In this document: positions 9,165 to 16,826 of the stretch, piece after piece
Numbering within the stretch: position 1 is the stretch's first letter
Layout: each line of letters starts with the position of its first letter
DNA from: Candidatus Cloacimonadota bacterium
GTDB lineage: Bacteria > Cloacimonadota > Cloacimonadia > Cloacimonadales > TCS61
NCBI GenBank assembly: GCA_021108055.1
Contig: JAIORR010000356.1
Span: forward strand, 1 to 18,489
DNA length: 18,489 bases
Reading direction: 5' to 3'
The notes under the pieces: generated by a model
Seen by the model: the letters and a program-made list of their open reading frames with translations, nothing else
Told to the model about the DNA's origin: nothing
Database searches by the model: none
Position numbers and translations under genes: made by a program

Positions 9165-9716
9165 TTACCAATTATATGCTCTTGTTTTTTTAGCTTTAGT
9201 TTTTTTCTTTACTATCTCGACAGGTTTTTCCGGAAGTTTTTGAATTTTCAAAATGCCCTTCCTACCATTATACATATAGATGATCTTACCTTCACGGATA
9301 TCTGTGATCTTTCCTTTTGCAAATTCATCTCCAATAGAATACAGCTTCGTTTTTCCCTTGAATGAAATAGCTGCTCTTTTTCTACCTTTTTCCGGAACTA
9401 TCGTAGATTCCAGGCGGACCATATTTTCTACTTCTTCTTTCCACTGTTTTTCCAGGTCTTTTATTGTTTTTACGATAAGATCCTGTTCCAACGGGTCTCT
9501 TTTAACGGTGAATTTGAATTGTTTCCTATCTTGAATAGATCGTTCAATATTCCGGATCTGTTTCATAAGATCATCGCCGAGTGCTATTTTTTTATATTTT
9601 GATTCTTTCGGAATTTTTTTTATTTTACCGTATAGACTATGATCTTTAAATCCAAAAGCGATAAGCAGAATAACAACAAGTGCTATTATAAAGTCTTTTA
9701 GATATTTTTCTTCCAT
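9165..9716 (-). CDS. pilP: PilP/GspC-like periplasmic alignment protein
   Basis: This 183-residue protein has an N-terminal membrane anchor (about 7-23), a charged, partly helical stalk (about 30-115) and a C-terminal beta domain (about 118-170). The beta domain, RAAISFKGKTKLYSIGDEFA then KITDIREGKIIYMYNGRKGI, is the typical HR/PilP beta-sandwich pattern, in which a stored-value strand is followed by YMYNGR and an LKI ending. PilP-type proteins link the inner-membrane PilN/PilO complex to the secretin. Unlike classical PilP it has a TM-like anchor rather than an obvious lipobox, so it resembles GspC as much as PilP. The tail is very basic (KKKTKAKK). AAGGAG lies at the pilO stop, 6 bp before the ATG. 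Its position between pilO and pilQ agrees with the call. Confidence 0.8.
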   Translation of the reverse strand: MEEKYLKDFIIALVVILLIAFGFKDHSLYGKIKKIPKESKYKKIALGDDLMKQIRNIERSIQDRKQFKFTVKRDPLEQDLIVKTIKDLEKQWKEEVENMVRLESTIVPEKGRKRAAISFKGKTKLYSIGDEFAKGKITDIREGKIIYMYNGRKGILKIQKLPEKPVEIVKKKTKAKKTRAYNW

Positions 9717-9719
9717 TTA

Positions 9720-10274
9720 TTACTCCTTGACGATTTTAAAAGTAGAAAGTTCGATTGTAGCTTTATATCGAGTAACCTGTTCTATTTCGGAAGAACCTTC
9801 TTTCTTTTCAGTTTTAAGCGGTGTTACATCCAGGGTCTTTACCTTGATGATATGGTCAAAACTTTCCAGCTTTGAAAGGAATTGTCCCATTTGAACAAAA
9901 GTACAATTCAGCACTAATGTATATTGTTGTTCCAGGAAGTGTTTATTATCCGATGATATCACTTTTGGCGAAATTGAATTAACAGCTATTTTATATTGAT
10001 CTGCAAGAGTTGCCAGTTGCTTTACAAAAATATTAACTTCATCAGATGAGAACACATCATCTTCCGTCATACTTTTCATAATGACTTTTGATACTTCCTG
10101 AAGCTGCTGGTTCAACACTTTTGCACTGTTCAATTTTTCCTGTTCAACTTTAATCCTTTTGTCATAGGCATTTATCTTCCTGATCTTGGCATCCACACTG
10201 GTTGAACTGAAATAGAAAAAGCAGATCGCCGTCAGGATCATCACACATAAAAGTATCAGATATTGCTGTCTCAT
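9720..10274 (-). CDS. pilO: PilO-like T4P assembly protein
   Basis: The 184 residues comprise one N-terminal transmembrane helix (about 5-22), a periplasmic coiled coil (about 30-65, rich in Lys/Glu/Gln with QEKLNSAKVLNQQLQEVSKV) and a ferredoxin-like domain. That domain's strands are seen as IAVNSISPKV, QQYTLVLNCTFVQMGQFLSK and IIKVKTLDV. This is the PilO architecture. PilO pairs with PilN in the inner membrane and aligns the motor platform with the secretin. The gene overlaps pilN by 4 bp (ATGA) and is followed 3 bp later by pilP. Sequence identity to known PilO is probably low, so the call rests on fold pattern and gene order. Confidence 0.82.
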   Translation of the reverse strand: MRQQYLILLCVMILTAICFFYFSSTSVDAKIRKINAYDKRIKVEQEKLNSAKVLNQQLQEVSKVIMKSMTEDDVFSSDEVNIFVKQLATLADQYKIAVNSISPKVISSDNKHFLEQQYTLVLNCTFVQMGQFLSKLESFDHIIKVKTLDVTPLKTEKKEGSSEIEQVTRYKATIELSTFKIVKE

Positions 10275-10864
10275 CGTCTGCTCCTTTTCTTATTATATTT
10301 TTCTGCGAAACAATCTATCTGGAATCGCAATATCTCAACATCCTTCTCAAAGTCACGGTATGACCTTACAAATTTTATTTTTGGGAAATCGATGTTGATC
10401 TGTTCGTTGTTTTTCAGTTCAGTAATGAATTCATCGATCAGATCGAACTCTCTCTGCTTCTTATCGAGTTTGGTTATTCCAAACAAACTAAGCCTCTCAT
10501 TTTTAAAAGAAAAATGAGTAATGGCTATTTTATCGGTGGTTTTTTCTGAAAAGGCAACTAACTTCTTTGCCCAGAACACCCTTTCCGTACTTATTCTTGC
10601 CAATCTTTCAAGATCTTTTTTGGAAAGGAATTCCCCGCTTATCTTGTAAGTCTTGATCTCCTGTTTAATATTTTTCAGAAGTTTGCTTCGACTTTTTATC
10701 TTTGTTTTCAGATCTAAATTTATCATGCCAGATAGAACGCTCGCTATTATCAGGATAGTCAAATAACTGAACGCTGTTACTAGGAATGTCTTTTTTTCCG
10801 CCTCTATCTTTTGCCTTAATTCACCATATTTATTCAGGTTTATATTAAAATATTTTTGATTCAT
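10271..10864 (-). CDS. pilN: PilN-like T4P assembly protein
   Basis: This 197-residue bitopic protein has a short cytoplasmic N-terminus containing FNINLN, which matches the conserved INLLP-like motif that docks onto PilM. A membrane helix (about 26-47) is followed by a coiled coil (about 50-90, KIKSRSKLLKNIKQEIKTYK) and a ferredoxin-like domain with FWAKKLVAFSEKT, IAITHFSFKNERLSLFGIT and VEILRFQIDCFAEK. Size, order and topology fit PilN. GAGGAG lies 6 bp before the ATG. The gene follows pilM with a 10-bp gap and overlaps pilO by 4 bp, so PilM, PilN and PilO are probably translated together. Confidence 0.85.
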   Translation of the reverse strand: MNQKYFNINLNKYGELRQKIEAEKKTFLVTAFSYLTILIIASVLSGMINLDLKTKIKSRSKLLKNIKQEIKTYKISGEFLSKKDLERLARISTERVFWAKKLVAFSEKTTDKIAITHFSFKNERLSLFGITKLDKKQREFDLIDEFITELKNNEQINIDFPKIKFVRSYRDFEKDVEILRFQIDCFAEKYNKKRSRR

Positions 10865-10874
10865 AGAAACTCCT

Positions 10875-11945
10875 CTATTCCGGTCTCATAGCCAAACCCA
10901 ACGCAAGTGCAAGCTGAGGATCCTGACTGTCTTTAAATTTCTCGGGTTTTTCTAAATTTATAAATGGATTGTATATTTCCGTATCCATCTTCAATTGTTC
11001 GGATATAAATTCTGCCAATCCGATCGTTTTGGATCCACCGCCAACAAGCATTATCTTCCTGAAATCGCTGTTACCTGCTTCTTTCACATAGAACCTGATA
11101 GACCTTTTAACTTCCTGCACAATATGTTCGACAGTAGATTTCTCTGTAATATCGAGTGCAATAAGAGAAGAACTGTCTGAATTTGATTTTTCCTTTTTTA
11201 ATCCATGTTCAATTTTATATGCTTCAGCTTCTTCATACGAGATATTCTTTTGCTTCATAATATCCTTTGTGAAATGATAACCACCCCAACCAATATCACG
11301 TGCAAAGAATTTTGCCTTAGGACCGTAGATCACCATATTGGTTTTGAAAGCTCCAATATTGAGTATCACATAGATCCCTTCCTCGACATAAGAATTAAGA
11401 ATAAAACTATTTGCCACAGCAAGAGATTCCAGATCTACAATACCCGGAGTGATACCAACTGATGTTAAAACATCCGTATGTTCCTTGAGCAGTGTTTTTG
11501 TTGTGGAAGTAAGAAGGATATTCATGTTATTTGTTTTTTCTTCTATGCTTAGAACCTGGAAATCGAGAAGCATCTCCGCACCGCTTATCGGCAGATGTTT
11601 TTTTGCTTCAAAAAACAATGCAGATTCCAGTTCATCGTCCGGTAAGAAGATCGTCTTTATCTGTTTTATACTGGTATTATCTCCTCCGATAGAAGAAACA
11701 ATATGTTTTATCTTTTTCGGGTTGATCTTTAAAGTTTTCAACACTCCGGATAAAACAGGTGCAAACCGATCGGGAGACAGGTCAGACAGAACAGGTTCCA
11801 TACCATCTGAAATTGTCGGACGAATCTCATAGTTCAACAGTTTGAAACCACTATGAAGTTTCTTGAGATGAACCATTTTGATGCTGTGATTTCCTATATC
11901 GAGCCCGATAGACTCTTTAAACTTTACTTTTTTACTTTTTGCCAT
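10875..11945 (-). CDS. pilM: PilM, actin-like cytoplasmic T4P protein
   Basis: PilM is an actin-fold ATP-binding protein that sits on the cytoplasmic face and binds the N-terminal tail of PilN. The 356-residue length is typical. The first nucleotide loop is SIGLDIGNHSIKMVHL; the middle has VSSIGGDNTSIKQI and FEAKKHLPIS, the conserved PilM HLP segment. The second half has YVILNIGAFKTNMVIY, FARDIGWGGYHFTKDI and the adenosine-binding IMLVGGGSKTIGLAEFI. The C-terminus ends PQLALALGLAMRP, a hallmark of the family. The start is placed at ATG 11945, 4 codons inside the longest frame, which would begin with TTG. GAGGG stands 3 bp before this ATG, and its match to the family's short N-terminus supports the choice. 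Confidence 0.94.
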   Translation of the reverse strand: MAKSKKVKFKESIGLDIGNHSIKMVHLKKLHSGFKLLNYEIRPTISDGMEPVLSDLSPDRFAPVLSGVLKTLKINPKKIKHIVSSIGGDNTSIKQIKTIFLPDDELESALFFEAKKHLPISGAEMLLDFQVLSIEEKTNNMNILLTSTTKTLLKEHTDVLTSVGITPGIVDLESLAVANSFILNSYVEEGIYVILNIGAFKTNMVIYGPKAKFFARDIGWGGYHFTKDIMKQKNISYEEAEAYKIEHGLKKEKSNSDSSSLIALDITEKSTVEHIVQEVKRSIRFYVKEAGNSDFRKIMLVGGGSKTIGLAEFISEQLKMDTEIYNPFINLEKPEKFKDSQDPQLALALGLAMRPE

Positions 11946-11978
11946 ATTCCCTCGCAATATATTTCTATCTAAACAATT

Positions 11979-14015
11979 TTATTTATTCCATTCCGATGGA
12001 GATTTATATACCCATGCCTTTTTTTCGAATGCGGTTAATTTTGCTCCTCCCATATCTTCATAAATTTCTGGGTAATCCGGAGGTTGTATATACAGGAACC
12101 TGTTATCATAGTGGTAATCTTTATCATAGCCTGTACCATCTCCTAATCCATCATGTCTTCCATCAAAATGGTATGCTGCCAGATCCCATTCATGATCGTT
12201 TGGATGATTATATGGATCATGTCCGGAACGATGTACAAAACCACGCCTGGTTTGTCCTATTGCACCAAAGACAGTAATAACACCTCTTTCAAATACAATA
12301 TCATCGGAAGATTCGGGCCAGACCGGATTATACCACGGATAGTCCGTACCGTATGGTACAACATAATTAGATGAATTATTATTAGGAAATGAATTAATAT
12401 ATCCCGGAGATTCATAAGGATATCCACAAGTACCATTATTTTGTGGACCATCTCCATGCAGATTGAACCCTAATATATTCGTTGGTATATATTGATTTAT
12501 CGGGAAGATATATTTATGCAGATCAACATAATCGTATAAGGTATCATTATGGGGATAATATGGACTTGGTGCAATAAAATCGGGTGTAGAACCATGCGGA
12601 TGCTGATATTCAAAAGTGAATATGCCGTCATGGTGACAAGCCATATCACCATAAATATTTACATCACCTATCCCTATTGCCGCATAAGCTCCATAAAGCA
12701 TAATACCATTACAATTATCAATTTGTAGAGTCCCATCTAATGGATCTTTGTGTTTGTACTTGATAATTACTTTCTTCTCCGAAACCAGACCAAAAAAATC
12801 CGTTTCATTCGGATTAAGAGGATCATCCGGCGGCTCATCGGGAATAGTATTTTCATAAGTAATATCACCAACAATGAATATTGTATCGGAACATCCGAAA
12901 GTCATAGCACCTTCAACTTCACCTTCTATCCATAACTGGGCATCGTCAACAAATACCGACTGGTTATTAAGAGCTATTGTTCCCCCGTCTGTCCATACAG
13001 TATCATAAACAGGCACATGATTAGTATAGATAAGATCGGAATCTTCATACCAGTTACCACCGGCAGCTATAACAGCTTGGACTACCCCAGCATTATGCGG
13101 GAACCAACTATATACATCAAATTCTTCTACATCTGATAGAACAATATCCCCGTTCATATATTCAAATGAGCTACCGTTTATTTTCACATAAACAATTTCA
13201 GCAGTATCTTCACCTATCCACATACCATTATTACGGATGAGATCGGCAGTTGGATTATAGACAATAGGGTTAATGCCATCTCCGTCTCCTCCTTCTGCAT
13301 AGCCACCCAGAAATATCTGATCCATTGGTGCGCCGGAGTCTTCCAGGTGCGTACCACCAGGATGTTTTCTTAATATTTTTGCAGTTGTAACCATCGCATG
13401 AAAAGTAGGCCAGCCGTTGTTAGTTCCACCACCGGCACATTGAATCCAGATATCGTCATTCGAATGAACAGGACCCCACAACACATCCGGTCCCCAGAAT
13501 TTAACGAGTCCCGCTTCAAATCCGCCGTCTTCATTCTCAGATTTTTCCGAATTGGTGAAATATTGATATTCTGCCAGGCTTTTACTTTTTACTAATTTCT
13601 CGGAAAATCTTTTTACCGGAGATTTGAAGCGTCTTCTGTCACATTTTTCTGCTTCTATCAGAGTCTGGATAGAAACAGCCTGTTGTGTGGGCAAGCCCAT
13701 AAAAAGGGTAACATGAACTATTTCTTTTTTATTAGAAACCTTGTAAATGGTCTTACGTCCTTCTTGTGTCATTTTAATTTTTCGGGGTGGAATTACCATA
13801 TCAGCATTTTGTTCCATGATCATATGAGTTCTTGTTGATTCTGTACGCATGAACAATTCTTCCTGAACAGCATCGTGTGCATAATCAACTTTTGTGGTAT
13901 CCCAACTGACAATGCCAAGCAGTGAAACAGAAGAAGCCAAAGATATTAAACATACAAGCAAAGCGGCAACCATTAATATAACGCTTCCACTTTCATTTTT
14001 CAATATTTTCTTCAT
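11979..14015 (-). CDS. Large PilX-like protein with beta-rich C-terminal region (DUF4900-like)
   Basis: This 678-residue protein starts at ATG 14015, because AAAGGAG lies 5 bp upstream; the longer frame would overlap the upstream pseudopilin by 38 bp. The N-terminus, MKKILKNESGSVILMVAALL, has the short charged leader, a Gly before the hydrophobic stretch and a membrane helix of about 25 residues, as in PilX-type minor pilins. It lacks Glu at +5 after the Gly. Residues about 45-150 are mixed charged; about 190-678 are rich in Gly, Asp, Asn, Tyr and Trp and apparently all-beta. Phrases such as WGPDVLWGPVHSNDDIWIQC, IALNNQSVFVDDAQLWIEGE and GVITVFGAIGQTRRGFVHRS resemble DUF4900-type or beta-helical surface domains, which I judge by eye only. 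Its place between the pseudopilins and pilM suggests a tip or initiation subunit, or an adhesin. The exact function is unknown. Confidence 0.75.
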   Translation of the reverse strand: MKKILKNESGSVILMVAALLVCLISLASSVSLLGIVSWDTTKVDYAHDAVQEELFMRTESTRTHMIMEQNADMVIPPRKIKMTQEGRKTIYKVSNKKEIVHVTLFMGLPTQQAVSIQTLIEAEKCDRRRFKSPVKRFSEKLVKSKSLAEYQYFTNSEKSENEDGGFEAGLVKFWGPDVLWGPVHSNDDIWIQCAGGGTNNGWPTFHAMVTTAKILRKHPGGTHLEDSGAPMDQIFLGGYAEGGDGDGINPIVYNPTADLIRNNGMWIGEDTAEIVYVKINGSSFEYMNGDIVLSDVEEFDVYSWFPHNAGVVQAVIAAGGNWYEDSDLIYTNHVPVYDTVWTDGGTIALNNQSVFVDDAQLWIEGEVEGAMTFGCSDTIFIVGDITYENTIPDEPPDDPLNPNETDFFGLVSEKKVIIKYKHKDPLDGTLQIDNCNGIMLYGAYAAIGIGDVNIYGDMACHHDGIFTFEYQHPHGSTPDFIAPSPYYPHNDTLYDYVDLHKYIFPINQYIPTNILGFNLHGDGPQNNGTCGYPYESPGYINSFPNNNSSNYVVPYGTDYPWYNPVWPESSDDIVFERGVITVFGAIGQTRRGFVHRSGHDPYNHPNDHEWDLAAYHFDGRHDGLGDGTGYDKDYHYDNRFLYIQPPDYPEIYEDMGGAKLTAFEKKAWVYKSPSEWNK

Positions 14016-14025
14016 AATATCTCCT

Positions 14026-14685
14026 TTAATCTGCAGCATTTCCAAGAAATACTGAGGTTTCATACTTAATTGTTCTCACATTTTTTCTTTTATCATCTTG
14101 CCTGGTCTGACCGTTAGCTCTCTTTCGGAACCTGACCTGACCTTCGAGCATTATTTTCATTAAAAGCGGTTTTCCTTCCGGAGTGCGTGCAACAATAGAC
14201 CAGATATGACCTCGATTAAGTATTTTGAATCGGGGTATTCTGCCGATCTTTTTCAGCGGTGTGGATGGAAATATTTTTTCATTATTAAATCTTCCCTTCA
14301 GCCCGTAACTTGAAGATACTTCCAATTGAGAATTATCATTTAAACTGAATCTACTCCAATAACTTTTTGCAACAGTGAGGTTTTCAATTACTTCCGGATA
14401 TATCTCCATAGAGTTACCTTCCAGAGACACATAAGCAGAATCTGCCGTCATCAAACCTATCAGACCTTCTCCCTCTGTAAAATATTCTTTTGCATATCCA
14501 TATCGCATATACTCGATAGCATTATAAAGGTCATCCTGAAGTTGTGTATATAATTTTGTTTCCTGGTATAATGTAATAAAATTCAACATCGACACAGTTA
14601 AAATTGCAAATACGATAGCTGTTAACAGCATTCCCGCTATAACTTCTATTAAAGATACGCCTTTTTCAGATTTCAGTAATTTCAT
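14026..14685 (-). CDS. Minor pseudopilin, PilW/GspJ-like
   Basis: This 219-residue protein has a class III prepilin N-terminus: leader MKLLKSEKG, cleavage after Gly9, then VSLIEVIAGMLLTAIVFAIL. Glu is at +5 of the mature protein, and a hydrophobic alpha-helix of about 25 residues follows. The remaining 180 residues are mixed beta sequence (YVSLEGNSMEIY, IWSIVARTPEGKPLLMKIML) and end in a basic region with RFRKRANGQTRQDDKRKNVR. The length and the position after a PilV-like gene fit the PilW/GspJ minor pilin. Such subunits prime pilus assembly and sit at the tip. It overlaps the upstream pseudopilin by 4 bp (ATGA), so translation is coupled, and the next gene follows after 10 bp. Confidence 0.85.
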   Translation of the reverse strand: MKLLKSEKGVSLIEVIAGMLLTAIVFAILTVSMLNFITLYQETKLYTQLQDDLYNAIEYMRYGYAKEYFTEGEGLIGLMTADSAYVSLEGNSMEIYPEVIENLTVAKSYWSRFSLNDNSQLEVSSSYGLKGRFNNEKIFPSTPLKKIGRIPRFKILNRGHIWSIVARTPEGKPLLMKIMLEGQVRFRKRANGQTRQDDKRKNVRTIKYETSVFLGNAAD

Positions 14686-15161
14686 TGTGCGATTCCAGTA
14701 TCACTTTTGTAATAATAATCTTCACGCAGGATCAATTCTCTTTTGGGATTATGTATTTCTCCAAAACGATTGTTTGGACCATCTTTCCAGGTTATCTTTA
14801 ATGTTACCTGATCGTAATATATATTATTTCCTAATTGCAGGTCTTTATGTGTTTTCTTTCTTATATATTCGATCTTCCCTTTGACTGTATCCCCTTCATT
14901 ATCATCCATGATAAATTCACCAGTAAAAATTCCTTCAATAACAACAGAAGCCTTGTTGTAAGTATTTTTCAGCTTTATCTGTTCAAATTTTTCAAGTCCT
15001 TTTAGAAGTGCAACGCGATAATGGTAATTTGCAACTGATTTGTAACTTGCATATTGAGCACTGATATAAAGACCAGCTATAGATACCGAAGCAATTAGCA
15101 GTGCCGTGAGCACTTGAATAATGCCAAATCCCTTTTCGGAAGTCAGGATATTTTTTGACAT
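14682..15161 (-). CDS. Minor pseudopilin, PilV-like, with Gln at +5
   Basis: This 159-residue protein has a prepilin-type leader MSKNILTSEKG, cleavage after Gly11 and a mature start FGIIQVLTALLIASVSIAGL. The hydrophobic helix and the following YHYRVALLKGLEKFEQIKLK match PilV/GspI-like subunits. Position +5 is Gln instead of the nearly invariant Glu, the residue that normally pairs with the N-terminal amine of the neighbouring subunit. The tail ends with VTLKITWKDGPNNRFGEIHN, a PilV-style beta hairpin region (VxxxWxD). It overlaps pilT by 1 bp (TGATG) and the next pseudopilin by 4 bp. It probably belongs to the pilus tip complex. Confidence 0.82.
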   Translation of the reverse strand: MSKNILTSEKGFGIIQVLTALLIASVSIAGLYISAQYASYKSVANYHYRVALLKGLEKFEQIKLKNTYNKASVVIEGIFTGEFIMDDNEGDTVKGKIEYIRKKTHKDLQLGNNIYYDQVTLKITWKDGPNNRFGEIHNPKRELILREDYYYKSDTGIAQ

Positions 15162-16216
15162 CAGAATCCCATTCCGGTTGCAAACATTTTGGGATTATCT
15201 GCCACATTTTCTGCTATTTTGCGATCGAGGTATCCGTTCATAATATGATTATAGAGAGATTGATCCAGCGACTGCATACCTTCTTTTGTTCCTGCCTGAA
15301 TAACCGATGGTATCTGGTATGTTTTTTCTTCACGGATAAGGTTTCTTACAGCAGTGTTTGCAATCATTATTTCAAGAGCAGGAATCCTGTCAGATTCATC
15401 TTTCATTGGCAGAAGCGTTTGGGCAACAACCGCCTGTAAAGATTCGGAAAGCATAGAACGAACCTGTGCCTGTTGCTCTTTCGGGAACATATCGATTATC
15501 CTGTCGATCGATTTTGTGGCACTGCTGGTGTGCAGTGTAGCCAGAACAAGGTGACCTGTCTCTGCGGCAGTAAGAGCCAGAGAAACAGTTTCGAGGTCAC
15601 GCATCTCACCCACCAGAATAACATCCGGGTCTTCTCTCAGAGCAGAACGAAGAGCTACTGTAAATGACCAGGTGTCGTGTCCGACTTCTCTCTGATTGAT
15701 GAGTGAGTTCTTGCTGTAATGTACAAATTCGATTGGATCTTCGATCGTAATGATATGGCAGTGTTTATGATCATTAATATGATCTATCATTGTAGCCAGG
15801 GTAGTAGATTTACCGCTTCCTGTGGGACCTGTAACCAGGATCAGACCTCTTTGCTTCATGCATAACCTGTTTAATATCTCCGGAAGATGCAATTCATCAA
15901 AACTCTTAATGACATTGGGTATCACTCTGAAGGCAACACCTAAACCATTGACCTGATGAAAAGCATTAACACGAAAACGAGTATTATCATCCAGTTTTGT
16001 AGAAAAGTCGATTTCAAGTTTCTTCTCGAAAATAGTTTTCTGAGAGTCATTCATTGTGCTGTAAATAAGTTCTTCAACTTCCTTTACAGTCGATTTGGGA
16101 AGATTTAATTTTTTCATCTTTCCCAGAACCCGGACCATCGGAATAGAACCTGCACTTATATGAAGGTCTGAAGCTCCTGCATCAGCAGTAAATTGTAATA
16201 ATTCTCTTATTGTCAA
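15161..16216 (-). CDS. pilT: Pilus retraction ATPase PilT (TTG start)
   Basis: PilT is the hexameric ATPase that depolymerises the pilus and powers retraction and twitching. The 351 residues include an N-terminal PAS-like domain starting with ASDLHISAGSIPMVR and Walker A GPTGSGKST (130-138). Asp-box and Walker B segments follow (IITIEDPIEFVH, LREDPDVILVGEMRDLET), then His-box TGHLVLATLHTSSA. The PilT-specific AIRNLIRE motif is present as AVRNLIREEKTYQIPS. The tetracysteine of PilB is absent, as expected. The likely start is TTG at 16216: GGAGGT lies 5 bp upstream and there is no in-frame ATG nearby that keeps the conserved N-terminus. The gene follows the pilin gene directly, so retraction ATPase and major pilin are co-transcribed. 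Confidence 0.95.
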   Translation of the reverse strand: MTIRELLQFTADAGASDLHISAGSIPMVRVLGKMKKLNLPKSTVKEVEELIYSTMNDSQKTIFEKKLEIDFSTKLDDNTRFRVNAFHQVNGLGVAFRVIPNVIKSFDELHLPEILNRLCMKQRGLILVTGPTGSGKSTTLATMIDHINDHKHCHIITIEDPIEFVHYSKNSLINQREVGHDTWSFTVALRSALREDPDVILVGEMRDLETVSLALTAAETGHLVLATLHTSSATKSIDRIIDMFPKEQQAQVRSMLSESLQAVVAQTLLPMKDESDRIPALEIMIANTAVRNLIREEKTYQIPSVIQAGTKEGMQSLDQSLYNHIMNGYLDRKIAENVADNPKMFATGMGF

Positions 16217-16221
16217 GAGAC

Positions 16222-16227
16222 ACCTCC
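16222..16227 (-). promoter_or_regulatory. Strong ribosome binding site for the TTG-initiated pilT
   Basis: GGAGGT is read on the minus strand 5 bp before TTG 16216 and just after the pilin stop (16231-16233). It decides the start codon. A consensus site may offset the weak start codon. Confidence 0.8.
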
Positions 16228-16230
16228 AAA

Positions 16231-16662
16231 TTAATCGAGGACTTCTTCCTCTTCTATTTCTTCATCGATTCCATAGCCATGATATAATGCGTCATCCACA
16301 TCATACCAGACTTGTTTTCCTTCACCTTCCGGGAATTCTTCTGTAGAAGTAGCAATATATTTTTTGGGTGGATTACCAACTACTTCAAATTCCCAGTTCT
16401 TCAAAGTTCTGTTTCCCAGTTGAGTATCTTTCAGAGCATCTTCGATATCATAATCTTCTGTGCTGCCGTAAGTTTGATAATGAATTCGAAAAGTACTTCT
16501 AACTGCAGCAATGGCAGATTGAGCTTCTGTGGATCTTGCCTGGCGAACATAGTTCATATAGATAGGAACAGCAATAGCTGCCAGAATGGCAATTATCACC
16601 ACAACAACCAATAATTCAATAAGACTGAATCCTTTCTGATCTTTCAAGAAATGTTTTATCAT
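16231..16662 (-). CDS. pilA: Major type IV pilin (PilA/GspG-like prepilin)
   Basis: The 143-residue prepilin starts at ATG 16662, where GGGAGG lies 4 bp upstream; the longest frame extends 13 codons further without support. The leader is MIKHFLKDQKG, cleavage is after Gly11, and the mature start FSLIELLVVVVIIAILAAIA has Glu at +5 and Pro at +22 (AIAVP), both typical. The mature protein has about 132 residues and no cysteine, so there is no disulfide-closed D-region as in Neisseria or Pseudomonas pilins; in this it is closer to GspG-type pilins. The C-terminus is strikingly acidic (IDEEIEEEEVLD). It is the first gene of the cluster, immediately behind a sigma-54-like promoter, as expected for the most abundant subunit. 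Naming it pilA is inference from position and length. Confidence 0.88.
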   Translation of the reverse strand: MIKHFLKDQKGFSLIELLVVVVIIAILAAIAVPIYMNYVRQARSTEAQSAIAAVRSTFRIHYQTYGSTEDYDIEDALKDTQLGNRTLKNWEFEVVGNPPKKYIATSTEEFPEGEGKQVWYDVDDALYHGYGIDEEIEEEEVLD

Positions 16663-16696
16663 CTCTCCTCCCTTTTTTGTGATTATTTCTTGTTCT

Positions 16697-16712
16697 TGCA
16701 AATTTCATTCCG
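16697..16712 (-). promoter_or_regulatory. Sigma-54 (RpoN)-type promoter of the pilin operon
   Basis: The minus strand reads CGGAATGAAATTTGCA. Aligned to the consensus TGGCACG-N4-TTGCW it keeps GG at -24, A and G in the -24 box and the complete TTGCA of the -12 box, with exactly 10 bp between GG and GC. Transcription would start about 12 bp downstream, leaving a leader of about 25 bases that contains the GGGAGG site. RpoN-driven pilin genes are known in Pseudomonas and Geobacter; whether it applies here is inference. Confidence 0.55.
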
Positions 16713-16728
16713 AAAAATAATGTCAATC

Positions 16729-16748
16729 ATTTTTCTTGCAAGAAAAAT
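16729..16748. promoter_or_regulatory. 20-bp perfect palindrome, probable operator
   Basis: ATTTTTCTTGCAAGAAAAAT is identical on both strands. Its TTGCAA core recurs at 16696-16701 (in the -12 element, with TTGCAAGAA-AA shared) and at 16780-16785, giving spacings of 40 and 44 bp. It is centred about 50 bp upstream of the expected pilin start. A dimeric DNA-binding protein is the simplest explanation. A terminator is unlikely because the stem is nearly all AT and no gene ends here. Confidence 0.55.
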
Positions 16749-16810
16749 TAAAGAAAATTCTTAAAATTGACGATCCCCATTGCAAGCTAAGGAGTATTTA
16801 GCCAACTTCA

Positions 16811-16826
16811 TTTCAGCAAGCTGAAA
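16811..16826. repeat. Inverted repeat TTTCAGC-AA-GCTGAAA
   Basis: Two perfect 7-bp arms are separated by 2 bp. On the minus strand the stem can extend past a 2-base bulge by four more pairs (ATTCA side with TGAA side), giving about 11 pairs. No U-run follows, so it is not a standard terminator. It could be a structure in the pil leader RNA or a protein site. Confidence 0.4.

Noticed and set aside
15161..16216. Type II secretion system instead of type IV pilus
   Set aside because: A clear PilT with its AVRNLIRE motif, and separate PilM, PilN, PilO and PilP-like proteins, indicate a retractable pilus; the short GspD-like secretin and GspC-like PilP are lineage variants.
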